The translations under genes were made by a program, and so were the position numbers. The notes beneath the pieces were generated by a model that was not told the origin of the DNA, searched no databases, and worked only from the letters and a program-made list of their open reading frames with translations. Source: Lentzea cavernae (lineage in GTDB: Bacteria > Actinomycetota > Actinomycetes > Mycobacteriales > Pseudonocardiaceae). From it: a stretch of 64,000 bases of DNA. The stretch spans positions 328,645 through 392,644 of the forward strand of contig NZ_BNAR01000004.1 in NCBI RefSeq assembly GCF_014653695.1. Reading direction: 5' to 3'. This document shows, piece after piece, positions 17,340-25,279 of this stretch (the stretch's first letter is position 1; every line of letters starts with the position of its first letter).

Positions 17340-18307
17340 GCCGCCCATGGCGCCGTCGGGTACCACGGGATCAGCTCGCGCCGGGCGAGCAGCCGCACGT
17401 CCCAGTACAGGAAGGTGAAGACGCCCACCGTGATCAACGCGACGCCGGTGATCACCGCGAGCCGCACCGGCTTCTCCGTCAGCCACCGCCGGGCGCGGTC
17501 GCCGAGGAACGCCGCCGTCGCCACGAGCGCCAGCGCGAGCACCACGATGTTTCCCAGGGACTGCAGGCAGAACGCGGCGGCGCCGTAGAGCGGGTTGCCG
17601 CTCTCGGCCGCGTCCCGGAAGAGCTGCCGGAACAGGCCGAACGGGCGGCCGATCAGGAACCCGCCGATGAGCACGCCCATGAACACCATGGGGGCGTTGG
17701 GAAAACGCCTCGCGATGCCCGCGAACGGGTCGCGGACCACACCGAGCGCGGCGAGGCCGAGGTAGGTCATCGCCAGGCCGATCACGCCGAACACGACCAG
17801 GGACTGCACGCTGCGGCCCGACAGCGTGCCCATGACGTTCTGCGCGGTCGAGAACTGCGGCATCGACGTGCCCACGAGGCCGACGATCACGCCGTAGACC
17901 GCGGACACCGACAGCATGCCGGCCGAGAGCCACAACAACGGCCTCAGCGCGCCGCGGACCCGTTCGGCCCGGCTGCTCGAGCCGCCCAGCATCGGCGCCA
18001 TCGCACCGAACGCGGCGATGTTGCACGCGGTGAACGTGCCCGCGAGGCCCGTGACGAACGCGAACGCGATGCCGGCGGCCGTGCCGGCGATCGGCGTGGC
18101 CTTGGCGTCGTGGCCCAGCAACGTGTTCGCCACGTTGTCCCCGATGGTCGAGTCCACGAAGTGCGCCGACCACACGACCGTCAGCACGAAGCCCGCGAGC
18201 GCGCTCAGCGCGACGATCAGTCCGCGCCTGCGCGGGAAGTGGCCGTTGACGAACGCGGATGTGGCGATCGGCCGCACCGTTGCCGGTGTGGGGTGCTTCG
18301 TCGACAT
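17336..18307 (-). CDS. Polytopic membrane protein of unknown function
   Basis: A 323-residue protein with about eight hydrophobic helices. GLAGTFTACNIAAFGAMAP in the third helix vaguely recalls the DsbD/CcdA and LysE folds, but the paired cysteines of CcdA are not evident. The ATG at 18307 has AGGAG about eight bases upstream and is preferred over an in-frame upstream ATG. It is translationally coupled to the MerR regulator. Location beside an enediyne cassette allows a transport or self-protection role, but this is only positional. Confidence 0.8.
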   Translation of the reverse strand: MSTKHPTPATVRPIATSAFVNGHFPRRRGLIVALSALAGFVLTVVWSAHFVDSTIGDNVANTLLGHDAKATPIAGTAAGIAFAFVTGLAGTFTACNIAAFGAMAPMLGGSSSRAERVRGALRPLLWLSAGMLSVSAVYGVIVGLVGTSMPQFSTAQNVMGTLSGRSVQSLVVFGVIGLAMTYLGLAALGVVRDPFAGIARRFPNAPMVFMGVLIGGFLIGRPFGLFRQLFRDAAESGNPLYGAAAFCLQSLGNIVVLALALVATAAFLGDRARRWLTEKPVRLAVITGVALITVGVFTFLYWDVRLLARRELIPWYPTAPWAA

Positions 18308-18505
18308 GGATGTGCTCCTCCGCCGCCTGGATGAGTCCACAAAGGACTCGCGCTGCTGCGCCTATCACAGAATGGAGGTGGCGTGGTGCCGATCGCTTAT
18401 CCCAGAGTGCGCGGTTGCGTCGAAGTGGACATCGCACTCTCGAAGAAGCACCGCCGCCGCCGCGCGGGCAGGCTGGCGATCGTCGTCGCGGCGGATGGGG
18501 TGCGG

Positions 18506-19450
18506 ATGCTGGTGAGCGTGACCGGAGGGACGGGTTTCGTCGGATCGCACTCGGTCGCGGCGGTCATCGCGGCAGGGCACCGGGTCCGGCTGCTCGCCAG
18601 GGACCCGCGGGCGGTGCCGGAGGTGCTGCGCCCGCTGGGCGTCGACCCCGCCGTCGTCGAGGTAATCGCCGGTGCCGCGACGGACGCGGGCCGGGTGGCC
18701 GAACTGGTGCGCGGCGCGGACGCCGTGCTGCACGCCGCCGCCGTCTACTCGTTCGACCGGCGCAGGCGCGAGGAGATGCGGAGCACCAACGTGATCGCCA
18801 CCGAGACCGTGCTGGGCGCGGCCCGGCGCGCGGGGGTCGGGCGGATCGTGCACGTGTCGAGCTTCGCGGCTCTCGATGGCGCGGTGCTCGACGAGAACTC
18901 CGCCGTCTCACGGTCTTCCGAGGCGTACGCGGCGTCTAAGGCCGCGGCCGAGGTCATCGCCCGGGAGCACGGCGCCGTGATCAGCTACCCGCCCGCGTTG
19001 CTCGGGCCGCACGACCCACGGCTGGGCGACCAGACCGCGCGGCTGCTGGCCACGCTGCGCGGGCTGATGCCGATCTGGCCGACCGGGGGCTTCCCGCTGG
19101 GCGATGTCCGCGACACGGCGGCGATGCACGCCCACCTGCTCACCGGTGGTCCGGCCCGGTGCTTCGGGCCCGGCCGGTTCGTCTCGACGCGCGACTACCT
19201 GCGGACGTTGCGGGAGGTCACCGGCCGGCGGTTGCCCGCGGTGTTCCTGCCCGCCGCCGCACTGGTGCCGGTGGGGCTCGCGGCCGACGCGCTGCAGCGG
19301 GTGTGGCCGTGGCCGATCCCGGTGCAGGGCGGGGCGATCCGCACGTGCCGGGAGGCGCAGCGCGTCCCCTCGTCCGGACCGGCGCGCCCGCTGGCGGAGA
19401 CGATGGCCGACGCGGTGCGCTGGCTGCGCGACGCGGGGAGGGCGGCATGA
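18506..19450 (+). CDS. NAD(P)-dependent epimerase/reductase (extended SDR)
   Basis: A 314-residue extended short-chain dehydrogenase. The Rossmann motif TGGTGFVGSH is at the N-terminus, followed by ADAVLHAAA. The serine region is HVSSFAALDG; the usual YxxxK appears as YAASKAAAE. It is similar to dihydroflavonol-4-reductase-like enzymes acting on ketones or acyl derivatives. The ATG at 18506 was chosen because the Rossmann fold begins there. Its end overlaps the next gene by ATGA, so it belongs to a three-gene operon with a carboxylase and a DinB-type protein. Confidence 0.88.
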   Translation: MLVSVTGGTGFVGSHSVAAVIAAGHRVRLLARDPRAVPEVLRPLGVDPAVVEVIAGAATDAGRVAELVRGADAVLHAAAVYSFDRRRREEMRSTNVIATETVLGAARRAGVGRIVHVSSFAALDGAVLDENSAVSRSSEAYAASKAAAEVIAREHGAVISYPPALLGPHDPRLGDQTARLLATLRGLMPIWPTGGFPLGDVRDTAAMHAHLLTGGPARCFGPGRFVSTRDYLRTLREVTGRRLPAVFLPAAALVPVGLAADALQRVWPWPIPVQGGAIRTCREAQRVPSSGPARPLAETMADAVRWLRDAGRAA

Positions 19451-21078
19451 CCGATCTGTCGGAACGCTCGCTCCGGCCGGTCGACTTCGTGCCGGTCGCC
19501 GTGCCCCGTCCGTCACCCGCGCCGGAACCGCGCTCGATGCGGTCGGTGCTGGACGAGTCCGACCGGCTGCGGTCTCGGATCGTGGCGGGGGACGAGAACG
19601 CCGTCGCCCGCCAGCACGCGCTCGGCAAGCACACCGCCCGCGAACGGCTCGACCTGCTGCTCGACCCCGGCTCGTTCACCGAGGTCGACCTGTACCGGCG
19701 GCACCAGGCGCGGGGCATGAAGATCTCGGAGAACCGGCCGCACACCGACGGCGTGGTCGCGGGTTCGGGCACCATCGACGGGCGCCGGGTCTTCGTCTAC
19801 GCCCAGGACTTCTCGGTGTTCGGCGGGTCCCTCGGCGTGGCGCACGCCTCGAAGATCCACAAGGTGATGGACCTGGCGATCTCCACCGGGTGCCCGCTGA
19901 TCGGGCTGAACGACAGCGGCGGCGCCCGCATCCAGGAGGGCGTCATGGCCCTCGACGCCTACGGCGGCATCTTCCGCCGGCACGTGGCGGCGTCCGGGAT
20001 CATCCCGCAGATCAGCGTGGTGATCGGCCCCTGCGCGGGCGGCGCCGCCTACTCCCCCGCGCTGACCGACTTCACGTTCATGGTGCGCGGCACGGCGAAG
20101 ATGTACCTGACCGGACCGGACGTCGTCGCGGCCGTCAACGGCGAGGTGGTGACGCACGAGGAACTCGGCGGCGCGGACGTGCACGGCAGCCAGTCCGGCG
20201 TCGCGACCTTCGTGCACGACGACGAGGAGACCTGCCTCGCCGACGTGCGGTACCTCGTGTCGTTGTTGCCCGCCAACAACCTCGACAGTCCGCCCTCCGA
20301 CGGCCCGGTCGGCGCCACGACCGACGAACGGCCGCACCTCGCCCAGCTCGTGCCGGTGGAACCCACCAAGCCGTACGACATGCGCTCGGTCGTCGCCGAG
20401 GTGGTGGACGACGGCGAGTTCATCGAGGTGCACGAGCACTGGGCGGGCAACGTGATCTGCGCGCTGGGCCGCGTCGACGGCCGGCCGGTGGGCCTCGTGG
20501 GCAACCAGCCGCTGGTGCTCGCCGGCGTGCTCGACTCGGCCGCGGCGCAGAAGGCGGCGCGGTTCGTGAGGTTCTGCGACGCCTTCAACATCCCGCTGGT
20601 CACGCTCGTCGACGTGCCCGGATTCCTGCCCGGCACCGCGCAGGAGCAGGGCGGCGCGATCCGGCACGGCGCGAAGCTGCTCTACGCCTACTGCGAGGCC
20701 ACCGTGCCGCGCATCCAGGTCATCATCCGCAAGGCGTACGGCGGCGCGTACATCGTGATGGACTCCCGCTCGATCGGCTCGGACCTGTCCCTGGCCTGGC
20801 CCACCAACGAGATCGCGGTCATGGGGGCCGAAGGCGCGGTGAACGTGCTGTTCCGCAAGGAGCTGACCGCGGCGGCCGACCCGGTGACGTTGCGGGCGGA
20901 ACTGATCGCCGAGTACTCGGAGCAGCTCATGCACCCGCACTACGCCGCCGAACGCGGTCTGGTCGACGACGTCATCGACCCGGCGCAGACGCGGGCGGCG
21001 ATCGCCCGCGGCCTGGAGATGATGGGTACCAAACGCGCCGCCGCACCGGCCCGCAAGCACGGGAACGTGCCGCTGTGA
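19447..21078 (+). CDS. Acyl-CoA carboxylase carboxyltransferase (beta) subunit
   Basis: A 543-residue biotin-dependent carboxyltransferase with both crotonase-like halves. Key parts are GLNDSGGARIQEGVMALDAYGG, IGPCAGGAAYSPALTDF and the second half VDVPGFLPGTAQEQGGAIRHGAK. At the position known to set acyl-CoA choice in Streptomyces (Asp in PccB, Ile in AccB), this protein has Ile in GGAYIVMDSRS. That predicts acceptance of acetyl-CoA as well as propionyl-CoA. The N-terminus is about 25 residues longer than usual. No biotin carboxylase subunit lies nearby, so it must share a distant alpha subunit. It could feed malonyl-CoA to PKSE. Confidence 0.93.
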   Translation: MTDLSERSLRPVDFVPVAVPRPSPAPEPRSMRSVLDESDRLRSRIVAGDENAVARQHALGKHTARERLDLLLDPGSFTEVDLYRRHQARGMKISENRPHTDGVVAGSGTIDGRRVFVYAQDFSVFGGSLGVAHASKIHKVMDLAISTGCPLIGLNDSGGARIQEGVMALDAYGGIFRRHVAASGIIPQISVVIGPCAGGAAYSPALTDFTFMVRGTAKMYLTGPDVVAAVNGEVVTHEELGGADVHGSQSGVATFVHDDEETCLADVRYLVSLLPANNLDSPPSDGPVGATTDERPHLAQLVPVEPTKPYDMRSVVAEVVDDGEFIEVHEHWAGNVICALGRVDGRPVGLVGNQPLVLAGVLDSAAAQKAARFVRFCDAFNIPLVTLVDVPGFLPGTAQEQGGAIRHGAKLLYAYCEATVPRIQVIIRKAYGGAYIVMDSRSIGSDLSLAWPTNEIAVMGAEGAVNVLFRKELTAAADPVTLRAELIAEYSEQLMHPHYAAERGLVDDVIDPAQTRAAIARGLEMMGTKRAAAPARKHGNVPL

Positions 21079-21716
21079 ACGCGCCGGACCACCTGCTGTA
21101 CCGGCAGGTCCGCCTCGGCATCGGCGCGCTGGCGACGAGACAGGTCGCCGCCGCGCCGGTGCCGGCGTGTCCGGAGTGGACGGTGACGGACCTGGTGGCG
21201 CACCTCGCGGAGGTGGCGGGCAACGTGGCGGCACGGCTGGGATCGCCCACCGGTCGAGCTTCGCGATGTCAGGCCGACATCGACCTCGCGCTGACGGAGT
21301 GGGGGCACGTTTCCCAGGTCCTCGAACCGTTGGTGGAGCGAGAAGGTCCGCGCTCGGCCGGGCGGATGGTGATGGACGCGTTCACCCACCTGCTCGACCT
21401 GCACGCCGCCCTGGACCTCCCGGTGGACCCCGGCCACCCCGCCTACCCCAGCACGCTGACCTTGCTCGCGGGCGGCTTCTCCGCGGCCGTGCGGGCGCAC
21501 GACCTGCCGGCGTTGCGGATCGAGAGCCCGGTCGCCACGTGGACGGCGGGCGACGGCCCGGTCGTCCGCACTCTGCGGGCCGGAACCCACGACCTGCACC
21601 GCACCCTGTCCGGACGGCGGTCGCACACCGAGATCGCCGCCCTGGACTGGGACGGCCCGCACGAACCGTGGCTGCCCGCCTTCACCTGGGGCCCGTTCAT
21701 CCCGCCTGCGCGGTGA
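21075..21716 (+). CDS. Maleylpyruvate isomerase-family (mycothiol-dependent, DinB-like) protein
   Basis: A 213-residue four-helix-bundle protein of the TIGR03083 type. The opening CPEWTVTDLVAHLAEVAGNV, with histidine in the first helix motif, and a later DAFTHLLDLHAAL provide the metal-binding histidines typical of mycothiol-dependent DinB enzymes. The GTG start overlaps the carboxylase stop. Its substrate is unknown; mycothiol conjugation or isomerisation is the family role. It ends 20 bases inside the convergent TetR gene. Confidence 0.82.
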   Translation: MNAPDHLLYRQVRLGIGALATRQVAAAPVPACPEWTVTDLVAHLAEVAGNVAARLGSPTGRASRCQADIDLALTEWGHVSQVLEPLVEREGPRSAGRMVMDAFTHLLDLHAALDLPVDPGHPAYPSTLTLLAGGFSAAVRAHDLPALRIESPVATWTAGDGPVVRTLRAGTHDLHRTLSGRRSHTEIAALDWDGPHEPWLPAFTWGPFIPPAR

Positions 21717-22371
21717 GCTCGCGCTCGATGCGGCGCCGTGACGCCCGCACGGACCGTGCCGCCGCGTCCGGTCGATCGCCCGCGCCCACCATCAGTGCGA
21801 CGAGTTGAGGGTCGAACAGCGCCTCGCCGTCGAGCGGCGCCGCCAGGTACCCGCCCAGTTCCAGGGTGACGAGGCCGTGCGTGGCCATCCACATCTGGTG
21901 AGCGACGTGTGCGACGTCGGCGTCCGCGAACCGGCCTGCCGCAACGCAGTTCGCCACGCACTCGACGACGCTCGTCAGGGTGTACCGGCCGTGCTGGCGG
22001 TCGTCGTCGGTCAGGGAGAACCCGCTGAGCGACGCGCCTCCGAACATCACGCTGTACAGGTGCGGGTTCGCCAGCGCGTTCATCCGGTACGCCCGCCCGA
22101 GCAACGCCATGTCGGCGACCGGGTCGAACGTCGAGCGCACGGCGGTGAGGTGGCCCTGCAGCCGCTGGAAGCCCTCGTGCACCATCTGCCGCACCAGGCC
22201 GCTCATCCCGCCGAAGTAGGTGTAGACGGCCATCGTCGACGTGCCGGCCTCCGCGGTGATCCGCCGTGTCGAGAGCGCCTGGGGGCCTTCGGTGGCGAGC
22301 AGCGCGGCGGCGATCTCGATGAGGGCGGTGTGCGTGCGCGGGTCCGTTCGGCGTGGGCTCACCTTTGACAT
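21697..22371 (-). CDS. TetR-family transcriptional regulator
   Basis: A 224-residue repressor. The N-terminal HTH is LIEIAAALLATEGPQALSTRRITAEAGTSTMAVYTYFGGMSGLV, followed by a TetR_C_33-like ligand domain. The ATG is directly next to a long palindromic operator at 22374-22414 shared with the divergent carotenoid-oxygenase-like gene. This indicates auto-repression and control of that gene. It overlaps the end of the opposite-strand DinB-type gene. Confidence 0.9.
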   Translation of the reverse strand: MSKVSPRRTDPRTHTALIEIAAALLATEGPQALSTRRITAEAGTSTMAVYTYFGGMSGLVRQMVHEGFQRLQGHLTAVRSTFDPVADMALLGRAYRMNALANPHLYSVMFGGASLSGFSLTDDDRQHGRYTLTSVVECVANCVAAGRFADADVAHVAHQMWMATHGLVTLELGGYLAAPLDGEALFDPQLVALMVGAGDRPDAAARSVRASRRRIERELTAQAG

Positions 22372-22373
22372 TG

Positions 22374-22414
22374 TTGCATAACAGCGATATGTTTAGTACA
22401 ACGCTGTTATGCAA
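22374..22414. promoter_or_regulatory. Palindromic TetR operator
   Basis: A perfect inverted repeat TTGCATAACAGCG at 22374-22386 and CGCTGTTATGCAA at 22402-22414, with a 15-base AT-rich spacer. It fills the short gap between the divergent TetR and carotenoid-oxygenase-like genes. The left arm begins two bases from the TetR start codon, so bound repressor would block both promoters. Two protein dimers or a wide dimer could fit a 41-bp site. Confidence 0.8.
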
Positions 22415-22444
22415 TGGCCGAACGCACTGGTCGGAGGTGCGCCC

Positions 22445-23458
22445 GTGGAAGCACTCCTCGTCGAGGGTGAGCTGCCCGCGAACCTGCACGGCAGGTTCCT
22501 GCAGTCCGTCCCGCATCCCGCGCACGGCACCGACCCGGTCTCCATCACCGGCGTCCGGCTCTCCGGCGGCACCGCGGCCTGGCACCGCGCCCAGGCGGAC
22601 CTCTCGTTGCTGGGCACGGTCCCCACGCTCGCCCCGGCGGTGCGCGACGGTCTCCGCATCGCCCGTCCGGTGCAGGACCCCCGCACCGGCGAGTGGCACA
22701 CGATCGCGACCAGGCCGGGATCCCCGCTCGCCGAGCACGTGACGATGAGCGCCGCGGGCGCTGTCCGCCGCGGCCGTTGTTTCGTGCTCAGCGGTCCCGC
22801 GCGCATCGACACGGTCGCGCTGACCCCGGACCACGTCGTCGTCTTCGACCTCTCCGTGGAGCACGACCGCGCCACCGAGCTCATCGGCCTGCGCGCGCCC
22901 TTCGCCTGGCGGCCCGCCAAGCAGGCGAGGATCGGCCTGCTGCCGCGCCGTTCCCGCGGCAACCCCGTGTGGTTCCCCGTGTCGCCGTGCTTCGTGCCGG
23001 ACGCGGTCAACGCCTTCGAGGACGGTCCCGAGGTCGTCGTCGACGCGCTGCGGCAGACCTCCCCCGCCGGACCGCGGGACCTGACGCGCTGGACCCTCGA
23101 CCCGGGCACGGGCAGCGCGAGCGAAGAACTCCTGCTGAGCGCGGACTCCGCCGTCGTGTCCGCGCCCGAGCACGGCCGCCGGCACCGCAGCGTGTTCGGA
23201 ACCCTGGGCACCGCGGTGTTCCGGCACGACCCGCGCACCTCCGCCACCCACGACTTCGGCCCCGGTCACCGGCTCGGCCAGCCCGCGATCGCCGGTGACT
23301 GGCTCGTCGTCCCGGTGCACCGCGGCGCTTCGAGCGACCTGGCCGTCTTCGACACCGCCGACCTGGCCGCCGGCCCGCGTTCCGTCGTCCGGCTCCCCGT
23401 CACCGTGCCTGTCTCCACCCGCACCACCTGGCAGCCGCTCGTCGAACCGGCTCGCTGA
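22445..23458 (+). CDS. Carotenoid oxygenase-like protein, metal-binding histidines lost
   Basis: A 337-residue member of the carotenoid cleavage oxygenase beta-propeller family, which usually has 450-500 residues. The order of family landmarks is kept (ELPANLHGRFLQ, VNAFEDG, DLAVFDTADLAAGP), but the four iron-binding histidines are missing. The usual 'HDFA' is IDTVA, the 'FHxVNAYE' region reads CFVPDAVNAFED, and the final 'GFHGxW' reads STRTTW. It is probably not an iron dioxygenase. GGAGG seven bases before GTG 22445 sets the start; an upstream in-frame ATG lies inside the operator. It is likely repressed by the divergent TetR protein. Confidence 0.82.
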   Translation: MEALLVEGELPANLHGRFLQSVPHPAHGTDPVSITGVRLSGGTAAWHRAQADLSLLGTVPTLAPAVRDGLRIARPVQDPRTGEWHTIATRPGSPLAEHVTMSAAGAVRRGRCFVLSGPARIDTVALTPDHVVVFDLSVEHDRATELIGLRAPFAWRPAKQARIGLLPRRSRGNPVWFPVSPCFVPDAVNAFEDGPEVVVDALRQTSPAGPRDLTRWTLDPGTGSASEELLLSADSAVVSAPEHGRRHRSVFGTLGTAVFRHDPRTSATHDFGPGHRLGQPAIAGDWLVVPVHRGASSDLAVFDTADLAAGPRSVVRLPVTVPVSTRTTWQPLVEPAR

Positions 23459-23463
23459 GACGA

Positions 23464-23519
23464 GGCCGTGATTCGGGTTGCCTATGCAGCCGAATGCGCC
23501 GCAACCCGGAATCACGGCC
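23464..23519. repeat. Long inverted repeat, probable terminator
   Basis: GGCCGTGATTCGGGTTGC at 23464-23481 pairs with 23501-23519 over 18 bp with a single bulged base, leaving a 19-base loop. It follows the carotenoid-oxygenase-like stop by five bases and precedes the ESX-like locus. Most likely a strong terminator without a T-tract; an operator is possible. Confidence 0.65.
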
Positions 23520-23534
23520 AGGCGTCTGACCGCC

Positions 23535-23891
23535 ATGGGAGAGAAGTTCCACGTCGTGCCGGACGAACTGCGCGGCTACAGCGGACTGCTCGAACGCCAG
23601 GCAGAGCACTTCCTGGCGATCCGGGAGCACGCGATCTTCAAGGGTGGGGACACGTCCGGGTTCACCGGGCTGCTGTCGCTGCTCGACCCCGTGGTCATCG
23701 GGGTCGCGCAGCTCTACGGCGAGACGCTCGAAGCGGCGAACCAGAAGATGAGCCAGGACGCCGAGGCGTTGGTCAAGTCGGCCCTCGCCTACGAGAAGGC
23801 CGACGAGGTGGGGGTCTGCCTGATCGACACCGCGGGCGGCAGGGCGGAACCGCCGTCGTGGCTGGAGCGGTTCCTGGGGGTGGGGCAGTGA
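23535..23891 (+). CDS. ESX-like small helical protein
   Basis: A 118-residue alpha-helical protein beginning MGEKFHVVPDELRGYSGLL. It resembles actinobacterial WXG100/EspC-like proteins, in which 'VDPEELRxxA' opens a helix. It has no signal peptide or WxG motif. It ends SWLERFLGVGQ, and its stop overlaps the GTG of the next gene, so it is co-translated with a larger WXG protein. An upstream in-frame ATG at 23484 lies inside the hairpin and is less likely to be the start. Probably a type VII secretion substrate or toxin-system partner. Confidence 0.7.
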   Translation: MGEKFHVVPDELRGYSGLLERQAEHFLAIREHAIFKGGDTSGFTGLLSLLDPVVIGVAQLYGETLEAANQKMSQDAEALVKSALAYEKADEVGVCLIDTAGGRAEPPSWLERFLGVGQ

Positions 23892-24769
23892 CCGCCGGGG
23901 TCTCCAACGGCTACCAGGACATCGAGGATCCGAATGTCGCGCTGCGGGCCACGCCCGACGACCGGCCCGGCCGGCAGACCGTCAAGGAGCTGATCGAGGC
24001 CGCCGGGTGGAAGATCCAGGGCGTCAACTGGATCTACCAGCAGGTCACCGGCGACGACCTGGTGCGCGACCTGGTCATGCCGCTGGCGGGCGACTTCGAG
24101 AAGATCGACGCGAACGCCGCCGCGTGGGACCGGGTCGCCAAAGCGCTCGACAACGTGCGGCACAACGTGAACAACGGCATCGGGGAGCTCTCCCCGAGCT
24201 GGGACGGCGGCGCCGCGCAGAGCTTCGAGAACCGCATGAGCCGCACGTGGACCACGGCGATCGAGTGGGACTCGCAGGTCGCGAAGTTCATCGGCGACCG
24301 GTTCAAGAACATGGCGAGCTCCTGCCGGTCGGCCGCGAAGCTCGCGCTGACCCTGCTCGACAAGATCTGCGACAAGCTGATGAAGGCCGCGATGACCGCG
24401 TGGATCCCGGTCGTCGGCTGGGGCCGTGCCGTGTGGATGGTCTACGACGTGGTCAACATCGTCGACCAGGTGCGCAAGCTCATCCAGTCCATGCAGACGC
24501 TCATCGAGGGCGTCAAGGGCATGATCAACGGCATCAAGCTCATGGGCACCGCGCTCTCCAGGATCCCCGACGTGCGCGACGTCAACGACTTCTTCGACGT
24601 CGTCGACACGTGGCAGGACGGCAAGGAGAAGCTGGGCGACGGCGTGTCCGCGGTGGGCAGCGGCGCGTGGGGCGTGGCCAAGAGCGGCTACAAGGCGCGC
24701 GGCAAGTACCAGGACGCGGCGAAGGAAGAGCGCTGGGCGGACGACAAGAGCTCGGGCGGTGGGGAATGA
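23888..24769 (+). CDS. WXG100-like (ESX-type) protein
   Basis: A 293-residue protein. The middle part (about residues 60-160) forms a helical hairpin with the WxG-type turn LSPSWDGGAAQSFENRM. A hydrophobic region follows (MTAWIPVVGWGRAVWMVYDVVNIV), which could insert in a membrane, as in polymorphic toxin-like ESX proteins. The C-terminal third is charged and ends DDKSSGGGE. GTG start and stop both overlap neighbours. The architecture suggests a secreted WXG protein, but no toxin domain is recognisable and no ESX core genes are in the window. Confidence 0.75.
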   Translation: MTAGVSNGYQDIEDPNVALRATPDDRPGRQTVKELIEAAGWKIQGVNWIYQQVTGDDLVRDLVMPLAGDFEKIDANAAAWDRVAKALDNVRHNVNNGIGELSPSWDGGAAQSFENRMSRTWTTAIEWDSQVAKFIGDRFKNMASSCRSAAKLALTLLDKICDKLMKAAMTAWIPVVGWGRAVWMVYDVVNIVDQVRKLIQSMQTLIEGVKGMINGIKLMGTALSRIPDVRDVNDFFDVVDTWQDGKEKLGDGVSAVGSGAWGVAKSGYKARGKYQDAAKEERWADDKSSGGGE

Positions 24770-25209
24770 CGTTCCCGTACGACAGCGCGCGCCAGCAGTT
24801 GCAGGCGTGGCAACAAGATCTCGACGCCAAGGGCGTGCAACTGCAGAAGGTCGCTCAGGAGGCGTCGAGGGTGCAGACCCGCGGCGCCGACCTGTCCCCC
24901 GCGGACATCGCCGAGATCGAGAAGTTCGCCCGGTCGAAGGACGCGCCGAACGCGCTGAAGGACCTGCAGCGCAAGGTCGACTCGGGCGCGCTGTCCTGGC
25001 GGGACATCGCCTCCGGCAACGCCGTCGGCGACCCCGACGTGCAGCGAGCGATGCAGACCAGCATGCCGTCGCTGAAACGGGCCTACACGGCGATCAAGGA
25101 GGGCCAGGACCTCGACGAGGTCGTCGCGGCGGGTCAGCAACGGCCCCGGCGGTCGCGCGACGACTTCGACGACGACGCGCCCAGCGACTTCACGGAGGAC
25201 GCCTTCTAG
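24766..25209 (+). CDS. Small helical protein of ESX-like operon
   Basis: A 147-residue protein, N-terminal helix DSARQQLQAWQQDLDAKGVQLQKVAQEASRV likely to form a coiled coil. The middle is charged and the tail is very acidic (DDFDDDAPSDFTEDAF). No known domain is visible. Its ATG overlaps the previous stop, so all three genes form one unit. It may be a chaperone or immunity partner for the WXG protein; that is inference from position only. Confidence 0.72.
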   Translation: MTFPYDSARQQLQAWQQDLDAKGVQLQKVAQEASRVQTRGADLSPADIAEIEKFARSKDAPNALKDLQRKVDSGALSWRDIASGNAVGDPDVQRAMQTSMPSLKRAYTAIKEGQDLDEVVAAGQQRPRRSRDDFDDDAPSDFTEDAF

Positions 25210-25228
25210 ACGGTTGGTCCCCGAGTGA

Positions 25229-25248
25229 TCGCAGGCGAACACCTGCGA
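25229..25248 (+). terminator. Short hairpin after ESX-like operon
   Basis: TCGCAGG and CCTGCGA form a 7-bp stem with a 6-base loop 20 bases after the last stop codon of the operon. Weak on its own; placement suits a terminator. Confidence 0.4.
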
Positions 25249-25279
25249 CACAAGATCCAGACTCTGCTAGACAGCGTTG

